A stretch of DNA of 48,874 bases from Phycisphaera sp. Lineage in GTDB: Bacteria > Planctomycetota > Phycisphaerae > Phycisphaerales > Phycisphaeraceae. Shown piece by piece: positions 18,245 through 30,509 of this stretch (the stretch's first letter is position 1; each line of letters begins with the position of its first letter). The notes beneath the pieces are model-generated. The model saw only the letters and a list, made by a program, of their open reading frames with translations. It had not been told where the DNA came from and did not search any database. Location: positions 1 to 48,874 of the forward strand of contig WGMF01000036.1 in the NCBI GenBank assembly GCA_016125215.1, in the 5' to 3' direction. Position numbers and translations under genes: made by a program.

Positions 18245-18525
18245 CACTGTTAAAGCCAAACCCTGAAAGTATTGAGAAAGTCGTCAATGAAAACCTGGCG
18301 AAGCACCCTGTGCTTCGGGAATTAGGCGCTCAAGTGATTCACGGAACCGCGAGTTGTGATTCATCAGGCTGGTCGGTTTCGGTCGGCACCGTGAGACAAC
18401 CCAAGCGAACGTATGAATACATCGTCGAACTAACTGAAGTATCAGAGGAAACACGAAAACAACTGGACATTGATATCACAGTGGCTCCGTCGGGAGCCAA
18501 TCCGTTGGAAGTAAATAAGCGCTAA
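18241..18525 (+). CDS. Small partner of the HEPN protein, unknown family
   Basis: A 94-residue protein translationally coupled to the HEPN gene by an ATGA overlap. The N-terminal part is helical (ESIEKVVNENLAKHPVLRELG). The rest looks like a small beta sheet (GWSVSVGTVRQP, TYEYIVELTEVSEE, LDIDITVAPSG). It has no GSxxxG…DxD nucleotidyltransferase motif, so it is not the usual MNT partner of HEPN toxins, and no helix-turn-helix is evident. It could be the antitoxin or regulatory subunit of an unusual two-gene module. AT-richer composition like its partner supports joint origin. The rpoC ribosome binding site follows after 24 bases. Confidence 0.65.
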   Translation: MTLLKPNPESIEKVVNENLAKHPVLRELGAQVIHGTASCDSSGWSVSVGTVRQPKRTYEYIVELTEVSEETRKQLDIDITVAPSGANPLEVNKR

Positions 18526-18561
18526 CATCGATTCAAGCCTAACAGCCTCGCAGGAGCCCCC

Positions 18562-23079
<4,518 letters not shown>

Positions 23080-23117
23080 CGTAACTTACAGTCTGTTATT
23101 AAACGACTCCCCCGAAC

Positions 23118-23147
23118 GCCCACGGTTTCCAGCCGTGGGCTTTTTTT
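23118..23147 (+). terminator. Intrinsic terminator of rpoC
   Basis: An 8-bp stem (GCCCACGG / CCGTGGGC) with a seven-base loop is followed by seven T residues (23141-23147). The T tract overlaps the stop codon of the convergent aminotransferase gene. Confidence 0.88.
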
Positions 23148-24315
23148 ATATCCGCGCCAGTTTCAACAGCGCGTCCAGCCCGCGGTTGAGCATCTTGTTG
23201 TCGCAGGCGTACGAGATGCGGAAGTGCGTGTCGCGGGAGCTGAAGACCGAACCGGGGATGATGAGCAGGCCGTGCTCTTGAACAGCCCGTTCGACGAACT
23301 TCGTGGCGGTGACGCCCAGTCGCTCGGGGACTTTGGGGAAGGCGTAGAACGCGCCGCCCGGCGTGGTGAGGTCGAACGACCCGGTGAGTCTGCTCACGAC
23401 CGTGTCGCGTTTCTGGCGGTAGGCCTCGACGTAGGGCGACATGTCCAGGTCCATCGCGCCCACGCCGGCCACCTGCACCATGGACGGCGCACAGACGAAC
23501 GAGTATTGCTGGAGCTTGGTCATCTGTTCGACGATGGGCTTGGGCCCGACGGCGTAACCCAGCCGCCAGCCCGTCATGCCGTACGTCTTGGAGAAGCCTC
23601 GCATGAGCAGCATGTCCAGTCCGGCGGTCGCGGGGGTCGGGCAGCGGGGTTTGCCGTGGCGCGGGGTTTTTTCGTAACAGAACTCGTCGTAGATCTCGTC
23701 GGTGAGCAGGAGGATGTTTCGCTCGCTGCACAAGCGTGCCACGTCCGCGCAGACTGCCGGGGGGGAGACGACGCCGGTGGGGTTGGAGGGCGAGTTGAAG
23801 AGCAGCATCTTCGTGCGCGGGGTGATCTGCGACTCGATGCGGTCGGCGGTGAGTTGGAAGTCGGGGTAGGTGTCGATGTAGACCGGCGTCGCCCCGGCAA
23901 GGGTGACGAGGTGTTTGTACATCACGAAGTAAGGGTCGGGGATGAGGACCTCGTCGCCCGGCCCGACACACGCGAGCATCGCCAGCACCAGCCCGCCCGA
24001 GACGCCGGACGTGACGAGGATCGATTGTTCGCCGCTGCGCACGGCCGTGCCCCACTCGGGCAGTTCCTCATCGAGTTGTCTGGTGATGCGTTCGTGAAGC
24101 TCGCGCACGCCCTGCGTGAGGGTGTAGCGGTTGATCCCCTTGCGCACGGCCCGGATGGCCGCCTCTTTGACGGTGTCGGGCACGTCGAAGTCGGGCTGGC
24201 CGATGGAGAGGTTGATCGGGTCCTTGAGCGTGGCGGCAAGGTCGAAGACCCGCCGGATGCCCGAGGCGTCGATGCGTCTAGCGCGGTCGGATGTGAATCG
24301 TGTGGGGTCGAACAT
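23146..24315 (-). CDS. Class I/II pyridoxal-phosphate aminotransferase
   Basis: A fold-type I aminotransferase of 389 residues, acting on an amino acid that cannot be fixed from sequence (aspartate, alanine or aromatic types are possible). Landmarks: INLSIGQPDFDVP, a GVSGG cofactor loop, NSPSNPTGVV, LLTDEIYDEF with the PLP-binding Asp, SKTYGMTGWRLGY with the Schiff-base Lys243, and the carboxylate-binding Arg in FRISYACDN. I chose the ATG at 24315 because the longer open frame runs back through a REP-like repeat. It is convergent with rpoC and ends at its terminator. Confidence 0.9.
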   Translation of the reverse strand: MFDPTRFTSDRARRIDASGIRRVFDLAATLKDPINLSIGQPDFDVPDTVKEAAIRAVRKGINRYTLTQGVRELHERITRQLDEELPEWGTAVRSGEQSILVTSGVSGGLVLAMLACVGPGDEVLIPDPYFVMYKHLVTLAGATPVYIDTYPDFQLTADRIESQITPRTKMLLFNSPSNPTGVVSPPAVCADVARLCSERNILLLTDEIYDEFCYEKTPRHGKPRCPTPATAGLDMLLMRGFSKTYGMTGWRLGYAVGPKPIVEQMTKLQQYSFVCAPSMVQVAGVGAMDLDMSPYVEAYRQKRDTVVSRLTGSFDLTTPGGAFYAFPKVPERLGVTATKFVERAVQEHGLLIIPGSVFSSRDTHFRISYACDNKMLNRGLDALLKLARI

Positions 24316-24363
24316 GGCGTGGACATCCGAGTGCAGCGCGGCGCTGTATGCCCGTGACGCTGG

Positions 24364-24436
24364 GTGCCACTGTCGGCTTGCCCGCCAGTGAAAATGCCGC
24401 TCGTTAAAACACTGGCGGGCAAGCCGCCAGTGGCAC
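24364..24436. repeat. Double-hairpin REP-like repeat, copy B
   Basis: Same architecture as copy A: two inverted 27-base hairpin arms around a 19-base spacer, 48 bases upstream of the aminotransferase start. The first arm has one unpaired change (CACTGTCGG against CCGCCAGTG). Read on the other strand, the spacer resembles that of copy D. Confidence 0.85.
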
Positions 24437-24495
24437 ACGTGGATGGGTTACGCATATCCTTGAAACATCGATGTTTCAAGGTTAGCCGTGGGGGC

Positions 24496-24753
24496 TTACT
24501 TCTTGCCCTTGCCCGCCGGCGCCGCGGCCGCGGCGGGGGCGGCGGCTGTGCCCTCTTCGCCTTCCTTGGCCTTCTTGGCGCTCTTGGCGGCGACGGCCTT
24601 GCGGTTGGCGACCTTGGGCATGTGCAGCGGTTCGCCCTTGTCGAGGTCGAACTTGCCCACCTGCGCGAGCTTGGCCACCCGCTCGGGACGCGAGAGGACG
24701 TTGCGGTGACGGGAGAGGCCCGAGGCGACTTTCAGACTGCGGTCCAGGCTCAT
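24496..24753 (-). CDS. PVC-type small basic protein
   Basis: An 85-residue, Lys/Arg-rich protein. The N-terminal half follows the pattern of the small basic protein family known only from Planctomycetes, Verrucomicrobia and Chlamydiae: MSLDRSLKVASGLSRHRNVL, then SRPERVAKL, and a PKV segment after a Gly-rich turn. The tail is an Ala/Lys low-complexity stretch. The family is thought to bind nucleic acid or ribosomes, but its role is not settled. GGAG eight bases upstream supports the ATG at 24753. It follows acpS and the SPOR-like gene on the same strand. Confidence 0.82.
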   Translation of the reverse strand: MSLDRSLKVASGLSRHRNVLSRPERVAKLAQVGKFDLDKGEPLHMPKVANRKAVAAKSAKKAKEGEEGTAAAPAAAAAPAGKGKK

Positions 24754-24809
24754 GACACGGACTCCGGGGCAATGCCGAGGGGACTCGGCGGGTTGTAGGT
24801 GAGATTCAA

Positions 24810-24882
24810 CCGGGGGCTATTCCGGGGTTTCATCCGGGGGTGCTTCCGGGGGTAATTCCGGGGGTAATTCCGGGGGTTAATT
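24810..24882. repeat. 12-bp tandem repeat (CCGGGGGTAATT type)
   Basis: Six units of 12 bases, the last with one extra base, begin at the stop codon of the SPOR-like gene and run into the gap before the small basic protein gene. Units 4 and 5 are identical. Twelve is a multiple of three, so the array may have grown from the end of the reading frame (Pro-Arg-Asn-Tyr type codons) before a stop arose. Confidence 0.75.
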
Positions 24883-25638
24883 CTTGGGGTCGTATTTGTC
24901 CGGGTAGGCGTCGTAGAAGTCGGAGGGGCCTTTCTCCTGCGATTTCCAGACCGTCCCGAGTTCTTTGATCTTCTGTTCGTATTCCCTGCGTGCGGGTTGC
25001 TTGAGTTCGGTTGCGGTGAAGCCCCGCAACGCCAAAACCTGAAACAGACCATTATTCACTTTTTTGGCTGCCGCATCAAGTCCGTGGCTGCGGAGGTAGG
25101 CCACCGCCCGCTCGGCCAGCCTTTTGTCGTAGTGGGCCAGAACAAAATAGTTCAGACCCTTTTGACGCGGGTCCGTGGCGTCGTCGATCACCACGGGCAG
25201 GCCAGGATCGCTCCCAACGCTGCCGTCGGTCGCCCCCACTCCCCCACCCGTGCCCGGGAAGCCCTCGGGCAACGGCCCCTTGAACGGCGTCGGTTCGACC
25301 TGTTGTGACGCAACCCGCTCCGCCTCGCGCTGCTTGTACCCGCGCGACTTGCCGACATAGAAAGCCAGCACGATCACGACCAGAAGCATCACACCCGCCA
25401 GCACAACATAGCCCCTCGGCAATCGCCACGTGACGGGGACCGAGGCGCTCTGCACAAATGTATCCCAGGCACGCGGGCCGATCGTTTCGGGGTGGGTCAA
25501 CGGTTGCGTGCGGTCGGGGTTCGATTCACGTGAGGGCTTGTGCTCGGTGGCCTGCGTCGGCGTCGGCGTGTGCGAAGCGGGCGGTCGCGGTCGCATCACC
25601 TCGAAGGGTGGGTTGTTGGCTCGCCGACGGAAGTTCAT
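24877..25638 (-). CDS. Single-pass membrane protein with SPOR-like C-terminus
   Basis: A 253-residue protein. A Pro-rich cytoplasmic N-terminus (1-75) is followed by one membrane helix (about 77-97, GYVVLAGVMLLVVIVLAFYVG), a Gly-rich linker, and a small domain (about 163-235). In that domain YFVLAHYDKRLAERAVAYLRSHGLDAAAKK…FQVLALRGF has the strand-helix-strand pattern of SPOR domains, which bind denuded peptidoglycan at the septum. The SPOR assignment is weak, so treat it as a membrane-anchored protein of unknown role. It starts 17 bases after acpS and is probably co-transcribed with it. Confidence 0.68.
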   Translation of the reverse strand: MNFRRRANNPPFEVMRPRPPASHTPTPTQATEHKPSRESNPDRTQPLTHPETIGPRAWDTFVQSASVPVTWRLPRGYVVLAGVMLLVVIVLAFYVGKSRGYKQREAERVASQQVEPTPFKGPLPEGFPGTGGGVGATDGSVGSDPGLPVVIDDATDPRQKGLNYFVLAHYDKRLAERAVAYLRSHGLDAAAKKVNNGLFQVLALRGFTATELKQPARREYEQKIKELGTVWKSQEKGPSDFYDAYPDKYDPKN

Positions 25639-25655
25639 CGCACGATTGTACCTTG

Positions 25656-26039
25656 CTAGCCCCAGGCGATCGCGCTGGCCATCGCGTGGGAAGCCGTGTG
25701 CGACAGGCTCAGCGACCAGTGCTCGATATGCAACCCCATGGCCACCTCCAGCGCCACGCCGTGCAACTCAACGCCCGGCTGCCCCGACGCGGCCCGGACC
25801 ACTTCGACATCCGTCCACGCAATCCCCCCCGACCACCCCGTGCCCAGCGCCTTGAGCACCGCCTCCTTCGCGGCAAATCGACCAGCCAGGTGCTCGGTAC
25901 GCCTCCGGGGGTTGAGCGCCGCGTACTCACGCTCGCGGCGCGTGTAACACCGTGTCAGAAACCGCTCCCCGTGCGAGGCGATCATCTCTGCGATGCGGTC
26001 GATCTCCACAAGGTCGATGCCGTGGCCGAGGATGGGCAT
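25656..26039 (-). CDS. acpS: Holo-[acyl-carrier-protein] synthase
   Basis: Transfers 4'-phosphopantetheine from CoA to a serine of acyl carrier protein, activating it for fatty acid synthesis. The 127 residues carry the two family signatures: GHGIDLVEIDRI at the N-terminus (Mg-binding Asp) and GRFAAKEAVLKALGTG near residue 55 (Mg-binding Glu and Lys). The C-terminal HWSLSLSHTASHAMA follows the usual SLSH motif. Length is normal. The ATG at 26039 fits the family N-terminus better than the longer frame. Confidence 0.93.
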   Translation of the reverse strand: MPILGHGIDLVEIDRIAEMIASHGERFLTRCYTRREREYAALNPRRRTEHLAGRFAAKEAVLKALGTGWSGGIAWTDVEVVRAASGQPGVELHGVALEVAMGLHIEHWSLSLSHTASHAMASAIAWG

Positions 26040-26100
26040 GACGGTATTAAACCATATCCCGCCGTCTCCCACCGGGTGAGCCTGCTATCATTCCATCACG

Positions 26101-27258
26101 ATGCACGACCCCGCGCTCAAGCCCATCGAAGACAAGGTCTACGCCGGCGTCCGCCTTTCACCCGAGGACGGCCTGACGCTGCTGCGCAGCCGGGACATCT
26201 GGACGATCGGCGACATGGCCGACCACGTCCGTCGCAAGCTCCACGGCTCAACGACCTACTACAACATCAACCGCCACCTCAACTACACCAACCTCTGCGC
26301 CCTGTCGTGCAAGTTCTGCTCGTTCTACCGAAAGAAAGACGACCCCAGAGGCGATGTCTACGAGTATTCCATCGAACAGATCGCCGAGGAAGCCCGCAAG
26401 GCCGATACAGGCGGAGCGACGGAGATGCACATCGTCGGCGGCCTGCACCCCTGGCTGCCCTTCTCGTATTACACCGACATGCTGCGGGCCATCCATGAAG
26501 CCGCGCCGCGCCTGCACATCAAGGCCTTCACCGCCGTCGAGATCGTCCACCTGGCGCGCATCAGCAAACGCCCACGGAAGATTGAAGCGGTGCTTCTTGA
26601 GCTAAAGGAAGCAGGCCTCGGTTCACTTCCGGGGGGCGGGGCGGAGGTCTTTGACGACCGTGTCCACGACGAAGCCTTCAAGGGCAAGATCCGTTCAGAC
26701 CAGTGGCTCGAAGTCCACGAGACCGCGCACAGGCTCGGCCTGATGTCCAACGCCACGATCCTCTACGGCCACATCGAATCGCTCGAAGACCGGGTGCATC
26801 ACTTTGTCATGCTGCGCGAGGCCCAGGACCGCGCGATCGCCGCCGGCCTGCCCGCACGGTTCCAGACCGTCATCCCCCTGCCCTTCGTGCCCGACGATTC
26901 CGAACTGGCGCACCTCCCCGGCCCCACAGGCATGGACGACCTCAAGATGCTCGCGGTCAGTCGGCTGATGCTCGACAACTTCGCGCACGTCAAGGCCTTC
27001 TGGATCATGCAGACGCTGCCCCTTTCGCAGCTATCGCTTTCCTTCGGCGTCGACGACATCGACGGCACGGTGGTCTGGTACGACATCACCAAGGTCGGCG
27101 GGACCGACACGCACCAGGAGGTCGGCGTCCCCGAACTGCGCAAGGCCGTGGTCGAAGCGGGCTTCGATCCCGTCGAGCGTGACACGTTATACCGCAGGAT
27201 CAAACGGGATGGTGCCCAGTGGTCGGTCGAGACGGATCGTGTGGCGACCGGGGTATGA
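26101..27258 (+). CDS. mqnE: Aminofutalosine synthase (radical SAM)
   Basis: A radical SAM enzyme of 385 residues that joins the enolpyruvyl group of the chorismate-derived precursor to adenosine, giving aminofutalosine in the futalosine menaquinone route. The cluster-binding CxxxCxxC is Cys66, Cys70, Cys73 (CALSCKFCSF). NRHLNYTN and SLPGGGAEVF support MqnE rather than MqnC. Other mqn genes are not in the window. A -10-like TATCAT ends nine bases before the ATG, and no ribosome binding site is visible, so the mRNA may be nearly leaderless. Confidence 0.9.
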   Translation: MHDPALKPIEDKVYAGVRLSPEDGLTLLRSRDIWTIGDMADHVRRKLHGSTTYYNINRHLNYTNLCALSCKFCSFYRKKDDPRGDVYEYSIEQIAEEARKADTGGATEMHIVGGLHPWLPFSYYTDMLRAIHEAAPRLHIKAFTAVEIVHLARISKRPRKIEAVLLELKEAGLGSLPGGGAEVFDDRVHDEAFKGKIRSDQWLEVHETAHRLGLMSNATILYGHIESLEDRVHHFVMLREAQDRAIAAGLPARFQTVIPLPFVPDDSELAHLPGPTGMDDLKMLAVSRLMLDNFAHVKAFWIMQTLPLSQLSLSFGVDDIDGTVVWYDITKVGGTDTHQEVGVPELRKAVVEAGFDPVERDTLYRRIKRDGAQWSVETDRVATGV

Positions 27259-27282
27259 GGCAGGCGTAAATGATCATGATGT

Positions 27283-27355
27283 GTGCCACTGGCGGCTTGC
27301 CCGCCAGTGAATAAATCACATGCTCTTGCACTGGCGGGCAAGCCGCCAGTGGCAC
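27283..27355. repeat. Double-hairpin REP-like repeat, copy C
   Basis: Two near-perfect inverted hairpin arms (CACTGGCGG…CCGCCAGTG) around a 19-base spacer, between the convergent mqnE and M50 protease genes. It may also act as an mRNA end structure for both. Confidence 0.88.
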
Positions 27356-27403
27356 CCCGCCATTGGTCGGTCGTGGACGCAGACCTGCACGCCGTGTCCT
27401 GAC

Positions 27404-28168
27404 TTACACTTTGTTATCCCACCGCCCGTATTGCGCACGGATGTGCTCGTCGAGGGCCTGGCGCTGCTGGGCTTCTTGTTGTTCCTGCGCCGCGAGGTAT
27501 CGGCCGTAGCGCAGGCCGTTGAACGCCTGGAAGCCGACGAACAGCGCCATGACGACCATCCAAACGTTTCCGGCGAGCAGCGCGAGCACGCCGACCACTA
27601 CCGCGACGACGATGCCGATCGTCGCCGCGACACGCAGGCTCCTGCCGCGACCGATGAAGAACCAGAGGATCGACTGGAGCACCTGCCCCCCGTCGAGCGG
27701 GTAGACGGGGATCATGTTGAAGATGAGCAGGCCCGAGTTGATGTAGAAAAGGTATTCAAAGAAGCGTGACACGTCGGACGAAAAGACCGCGTCGAAAGCG
27801 CCCGCCAGAAAAATCAACCCCATCGTGATCGGCACGAAGATGAGATTTACGAGTGGCCCCGCCGCGATGGACCACAACACCGCGCCGGGCCGCGGCGGGG
27901 GTTGGACAAACGCCACGCCGCCCAGGGGCCAGAGGATGATCCGGTTGGCCACACCGCCCACCGATCGGCAGGCCAGCGCGTGGCCGAACTCGTGCATGAG
28001 CACGATGGCAAACAGCGCCAGGTAGAGCAGGAGAAAATAAATCTTGTTCTGGAACAGGTCCGAACGCTGGACCATGATGGCCGCAACAAGAAACCACGAC
28101 CAGTGGACGTACACGTTGATGCCAAAAACCTTGAAAAGATGGAACGAGCCTTGTGTCTGCGGCAGCAT
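27404..28168 (-). CDS. Site-2-type M50 metalloprotease
   Basis: A 254-residue polytopic zinc protease that cuts substrates within the membrane. The zinc motif HEFGH is at residues 59-63 in a hydrophobic segment. The third ligand motif is VYPLDGGQ, the LDG form. Four to five hydrophobic helices are visible and there is no PDZ or CBS domain, so it is a compact S2P-like form. The ATG at 28168 is preferred to GTG at 28174 because TATACT ends six bases before it, placing the predicted transcript start at the ATG. It is divergent from an SDR gene. The substrate is unknown. Confidence 0.88.
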   Translation of the reverse strand: MLPQTQGSFHLFKVFGINVYVHWSWFLVAAIMVQRSDLFQNKIYFLLLYLALFAIVLMHEFGHALACRSVGGVANRIILWPLGGVAFVQPPPRPGAVLWSIAAGPLVNLIFVPITMGLIFLAGAFDAVFSSDVSRFFEYLFYINSGLLIFNMIPVYPLDGGQVLQSILWFFIGRGRSLRVAATIGIVVAVVVGVLALLAGNVWMVVMALFVGFQAFNGLRYGRYLAAQEQQEAQQRQALDEHIRAQYGRWDNKV

Positions 28169-28174
28169 GGCCAC

Positions 28175-28180
28175 AGTATA
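28175..28180 (-). promoter_or_regulatory. -10 element predicting a leaderless M50 protease mRNA
   Basis: TATACT on the minus strand ends six bases before the ATG at 28168. With usual spacing, transcription would start at the A of the start codon. No clear -35 is seen. Confidence 0.4.
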
Positions 28181-28226
28181 GGCTCAACCTTGACCGAGAA
28201 CGGGAGCCGGCCAACAATCCCTCACC

Positions 28227-28946
28227 ATGAGCACCCCCACGAAAACCGCCATCGTCACCGGGGCCGGCACGGGCATCGGCAGGCAGGCCGCGATCCTGCT
28301 CGCCGAGTCGGGCTACGCCGTCGCCCTGGTTTCCCGCACACGGAGCAACCTCGAAGAAACCGCGGCGCTGGTCCGTGAAGCGCGGGCCGACGCGCAGAGC
28401 CTCGTGCTGCCCGCCGACGTGGGCGAGCCGGATGCGTGTCACGGTGTGGTTCAAAGTGTGATCGACACATGGGGCAGGCTCGACGCGGTGGCCAACATCG
28501 CCGGCTACGCGATGCTCGGGACCATCGAAAACCTCAAGCCAGACGATTGGCGGACCGTCGTCGACGTGAACCTGACTTCGATCATGTCGCTGACCAGCGC
28601 CGCCTGGCCGACGATGCGCAGGCAGAAGGCGGGCGTGATCGTCAACGTCTCCTCGATGGCGTCGTTCGATCCCTTCCCCGGTTTTGCGCTCTACGCCTCG
28701 GCCAAGGCCGCGGTCAACATGTTCACGCTCTGCACCGCGCGCGAGGGTGCGAAGATGGGCATCAAGGCCGTCGCGGTTGCGCCCGGCGCGGTGGAGACGC
28801 CGATGCTCCGCTCGATGTTCAACACGAAGATGATCCCCGAGGACAAGACGCTCGACCCGGTCGAGGTCGCGGCGGTGATCCGTGACTGCATCACGGGGGC
28901 ACGTAAGTTCGAGAACGGTGAAACGATCAAGGTCGCCAGCCCGTAA
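28227..28946 (+). CDS. Short-chain dehydrogenase/reductase
   Basis: A classical SDR oxidoreductase of 239 residues using NAD(P)(H). The dinucleotide motif is TGAGTGIG (residues 11-18). The catalytic pair is Tyr156 and Lys160 in YASAK, with the active-site Ser in NVSSMASF. SRTRSN after strand 2 suggests NADP(H). NIAGYA replaces the usual NNAG. The substrate cannot be deduced. It is divergent from the M50 protease with 58 bases between, and convergent with a sulfatase. Confidence 0.9.
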   Translation: MSTPTKTAIVTGAGTGIGRQAAILLAESGYAVALVSRTRSNLEETAALVREARADAQSLVLPADVGEPDACHGVVQSVIDTWGRLDAVANIAGYAMLGTIENLKPDDWRTVVDVNLTSIMSLTSAAWPTMRRQKAGVIVNVSSMASFDPFPGFALYASAKAAVNMFTLCTAREGAKMGIKAVAVAPGAVETPMLRSMFNTKMIPEDKTLDPVEVAAVIRDCITGARKFENGETIKVASP

Positions 28947-28988
28947 CGGGGTGACGTTGTGAATAACGAGCGATTCGGTCCGCCCTGT

Positions 28989-30308
28989 TTACGCCAGCCC
29001 GACCCGTTGTCGCCACTCTTGGAGTTGCTGTGTCATGCGGTCCCTCGCGGCGGCGACGCTGGGGTGCAGCGGGTCGTCGTCCAGAAGGTTGTCCAGCTCA
29101 TAAGGATCGGTGTCGAGGTGATAGAGTGATCGCGGGGCGTTGTCTTGGCGCGCGGTGGTGAGCTTCCACGGGCCGGTGCGGGTCATGGTCCAGTCGTGCA
29201 TCTCGGCGAAGACCGTCCTTTGCTCGGCCTCGGCGTCGGGTTGCTCGGTCAGCTTGGCAAACGAGCGGCCGGCAAAGTGTGATTCCGTCGGCAGGTTCAG
29301 CCAATCGAGGATCGTCGGGTTGAAGTCGATGCTGCCGATGATCTCGTCACGGGTCATGCGACGCAGACCGTTCGGCGTGCGGACGATCAGCGGGATACGC
29401 GAGGATTCTTCGTGGGGTTCGCCCTTGTTCATCTTGCCGTGCGACCCCATCATCTCGCCGTGGTCGCTGGTGAAGACGATGACGGTCTGGTCGTATTGCC
29501 CGATGCGCCTCAGATAAGCGATGATGCGCCCGACCGCGGCGTCGAGCTGCGTGACCATCGCGTAATACAACCGATGGAACTCTTCGAGGCTGTGGCCGTA
29601 GCGCTGGAAGACGGGGTCGCGGTCGACCGGTCGCGGGCTGCGCGGGCTCATGGTGGCGGTGAACGGCTTGCAGGGTTGCACGTTGGGCCGATAGTGGACG
29701 CCGGCCTGCATGTACATCGCCTCGAAGGCGGGGCCGGGTTGCAACGGGTAGTGCGGGTTCTGGAACGAGGTCAACATCGCCCACGGTCTGTCCTGAATCT
29801 CCTTGATCCTTCGGATCGTCAGGTCGGCGGTGGCGTCGGTGCGGTGCTGGTTTTCAAACTCAATGGGCTGATGGTTCTCGTCCCAGAAGATGACCTGATC
29901 GATGAAACTGTTGTAGCACTGGTACCCGATGAAGCGTTGAAATCCACCACGCTGCTCAACGGGGATGGGCTGGTTGCCCGAAGCATAGAGGTGCCACTTG
30001 CCGACGTAGCTCGTGGCGTACCCGCCGTCGTTGAGCGCGTGGGCCAGGCAGCGGTGCCCCTCGGGCAGGCCGTCGTTGTTGTTCCGGCAACCGGACCGCG
30101 TCGGGTATTGCCCCGTCATCAGGCAGCCGCGAAACGGCGTACACACCGGGCTGGTGCTGTAGGTCTGGCGGAACAGCACGCCGTCGGCGGCCAGCGCGTC
30201 GAGGTTCGGCGTCTTCACCACCGCGTGCCCCATGCTGCCCAGGCACCAGGCCTGCAACTGGTCCGCAAACATGAACAGGAGATTGGGTCGGTCGTCGGGC
30301 ATGGACAT
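28989..30308 (-). CDS. S1-type sulfatase (first)
   Basis: A formylglycine-dependent sulfatase of 439 residues that removes sulfate esters, probably from a carbohydrate. The maturation motif CxPxR is Cys56-Thr-Pro-Phe-Arg60, to be converted to formylglycine. Metal-binding Asp is in NLLFMFADQ, and TSDHGEMMGSHGKMNKGEPHEESSRIPLIVR supplies the other Asp/His metal and substrate residues. No signal peptide is visible, so it probably works in the cytoplasm. The ATG at 30302 is an alternative start with AAGAG seven bases ahead. It lies downstream of the UroD-like gene on the same strand. Maturase genes are not in the window. Confidence 0.9.
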   Translation of the reverse strand: MSMPDDRPNLLFMFADQLQAWCLGSMGHAVVKTPNLDALAADGVLFRQTYSTSPVCTPFRGCLMTGQYPTRSGCRNNNDGLPEGHRCLAHALNDGGYATSYVGKWHLYASGNQPIPVEQRGGFQRFIGYQCYNSFIDQVIFWDENHQPIEFENQHRTDATADLTIRRIKEIQDRPWAMLTSFQNPHYPLQPGPAFEAMYMQAGVHYRPNVQPCKPFTATMSPRSPRPVDRDPVFQRYGHSLEEFHRLYYAMVTQLDAAVGRIIAYLRRIGQYDQTVIVFTSDHGEMMGSHGKMNKGEPHEESSRIPLIVRTPNGLRRMTRDEIIGSIDFNPTILDWLNLPTESHFAGRSFAKLTEQPDAEAEQRTVFAEMHDWTMTRTGPWKLTTARQDNAPRSLYHLDTDPYELDNLLDDDPLHPSVAAARDRMTQQLQEWRQRVGLA

Positions 30309-30509
30309 ACTCTTGAACGTCTGTGTGAATCAGACGCCTGATAGGCGCAACGTATCATCACGGGGCGTTACGCGATCAGGCGTCACATGCCCACATGGTA
30401 CCGACACGTGGCACAAGCGGCAGTGGTATGCACGTCAATACCGTGCTTTGCCCGACGTGTGAAGAACGGCGGATGAACGGATGATCTCAGCGTCGGTGCA
30501 GGGCGGACC

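Noticed and set aside
17858-18525. Classical HEPN/MNT toxin-antitoxin pair
   Set aside because: The partner lacks the nucleotidyltransferase motif, so only a looser HEPN-module label is supported.
24316-24438. Upstream start for the aminotransferase
   Set aside because: The extension is again repeat sequence and has no homology to the family N-terminus.
30309-30509. Possible small gene between the sulfatase and UroD-like genes
   Set aside because: The frames here are short, lack ribosome binding sites and have no recognisable motif; I see nothing in this gap.
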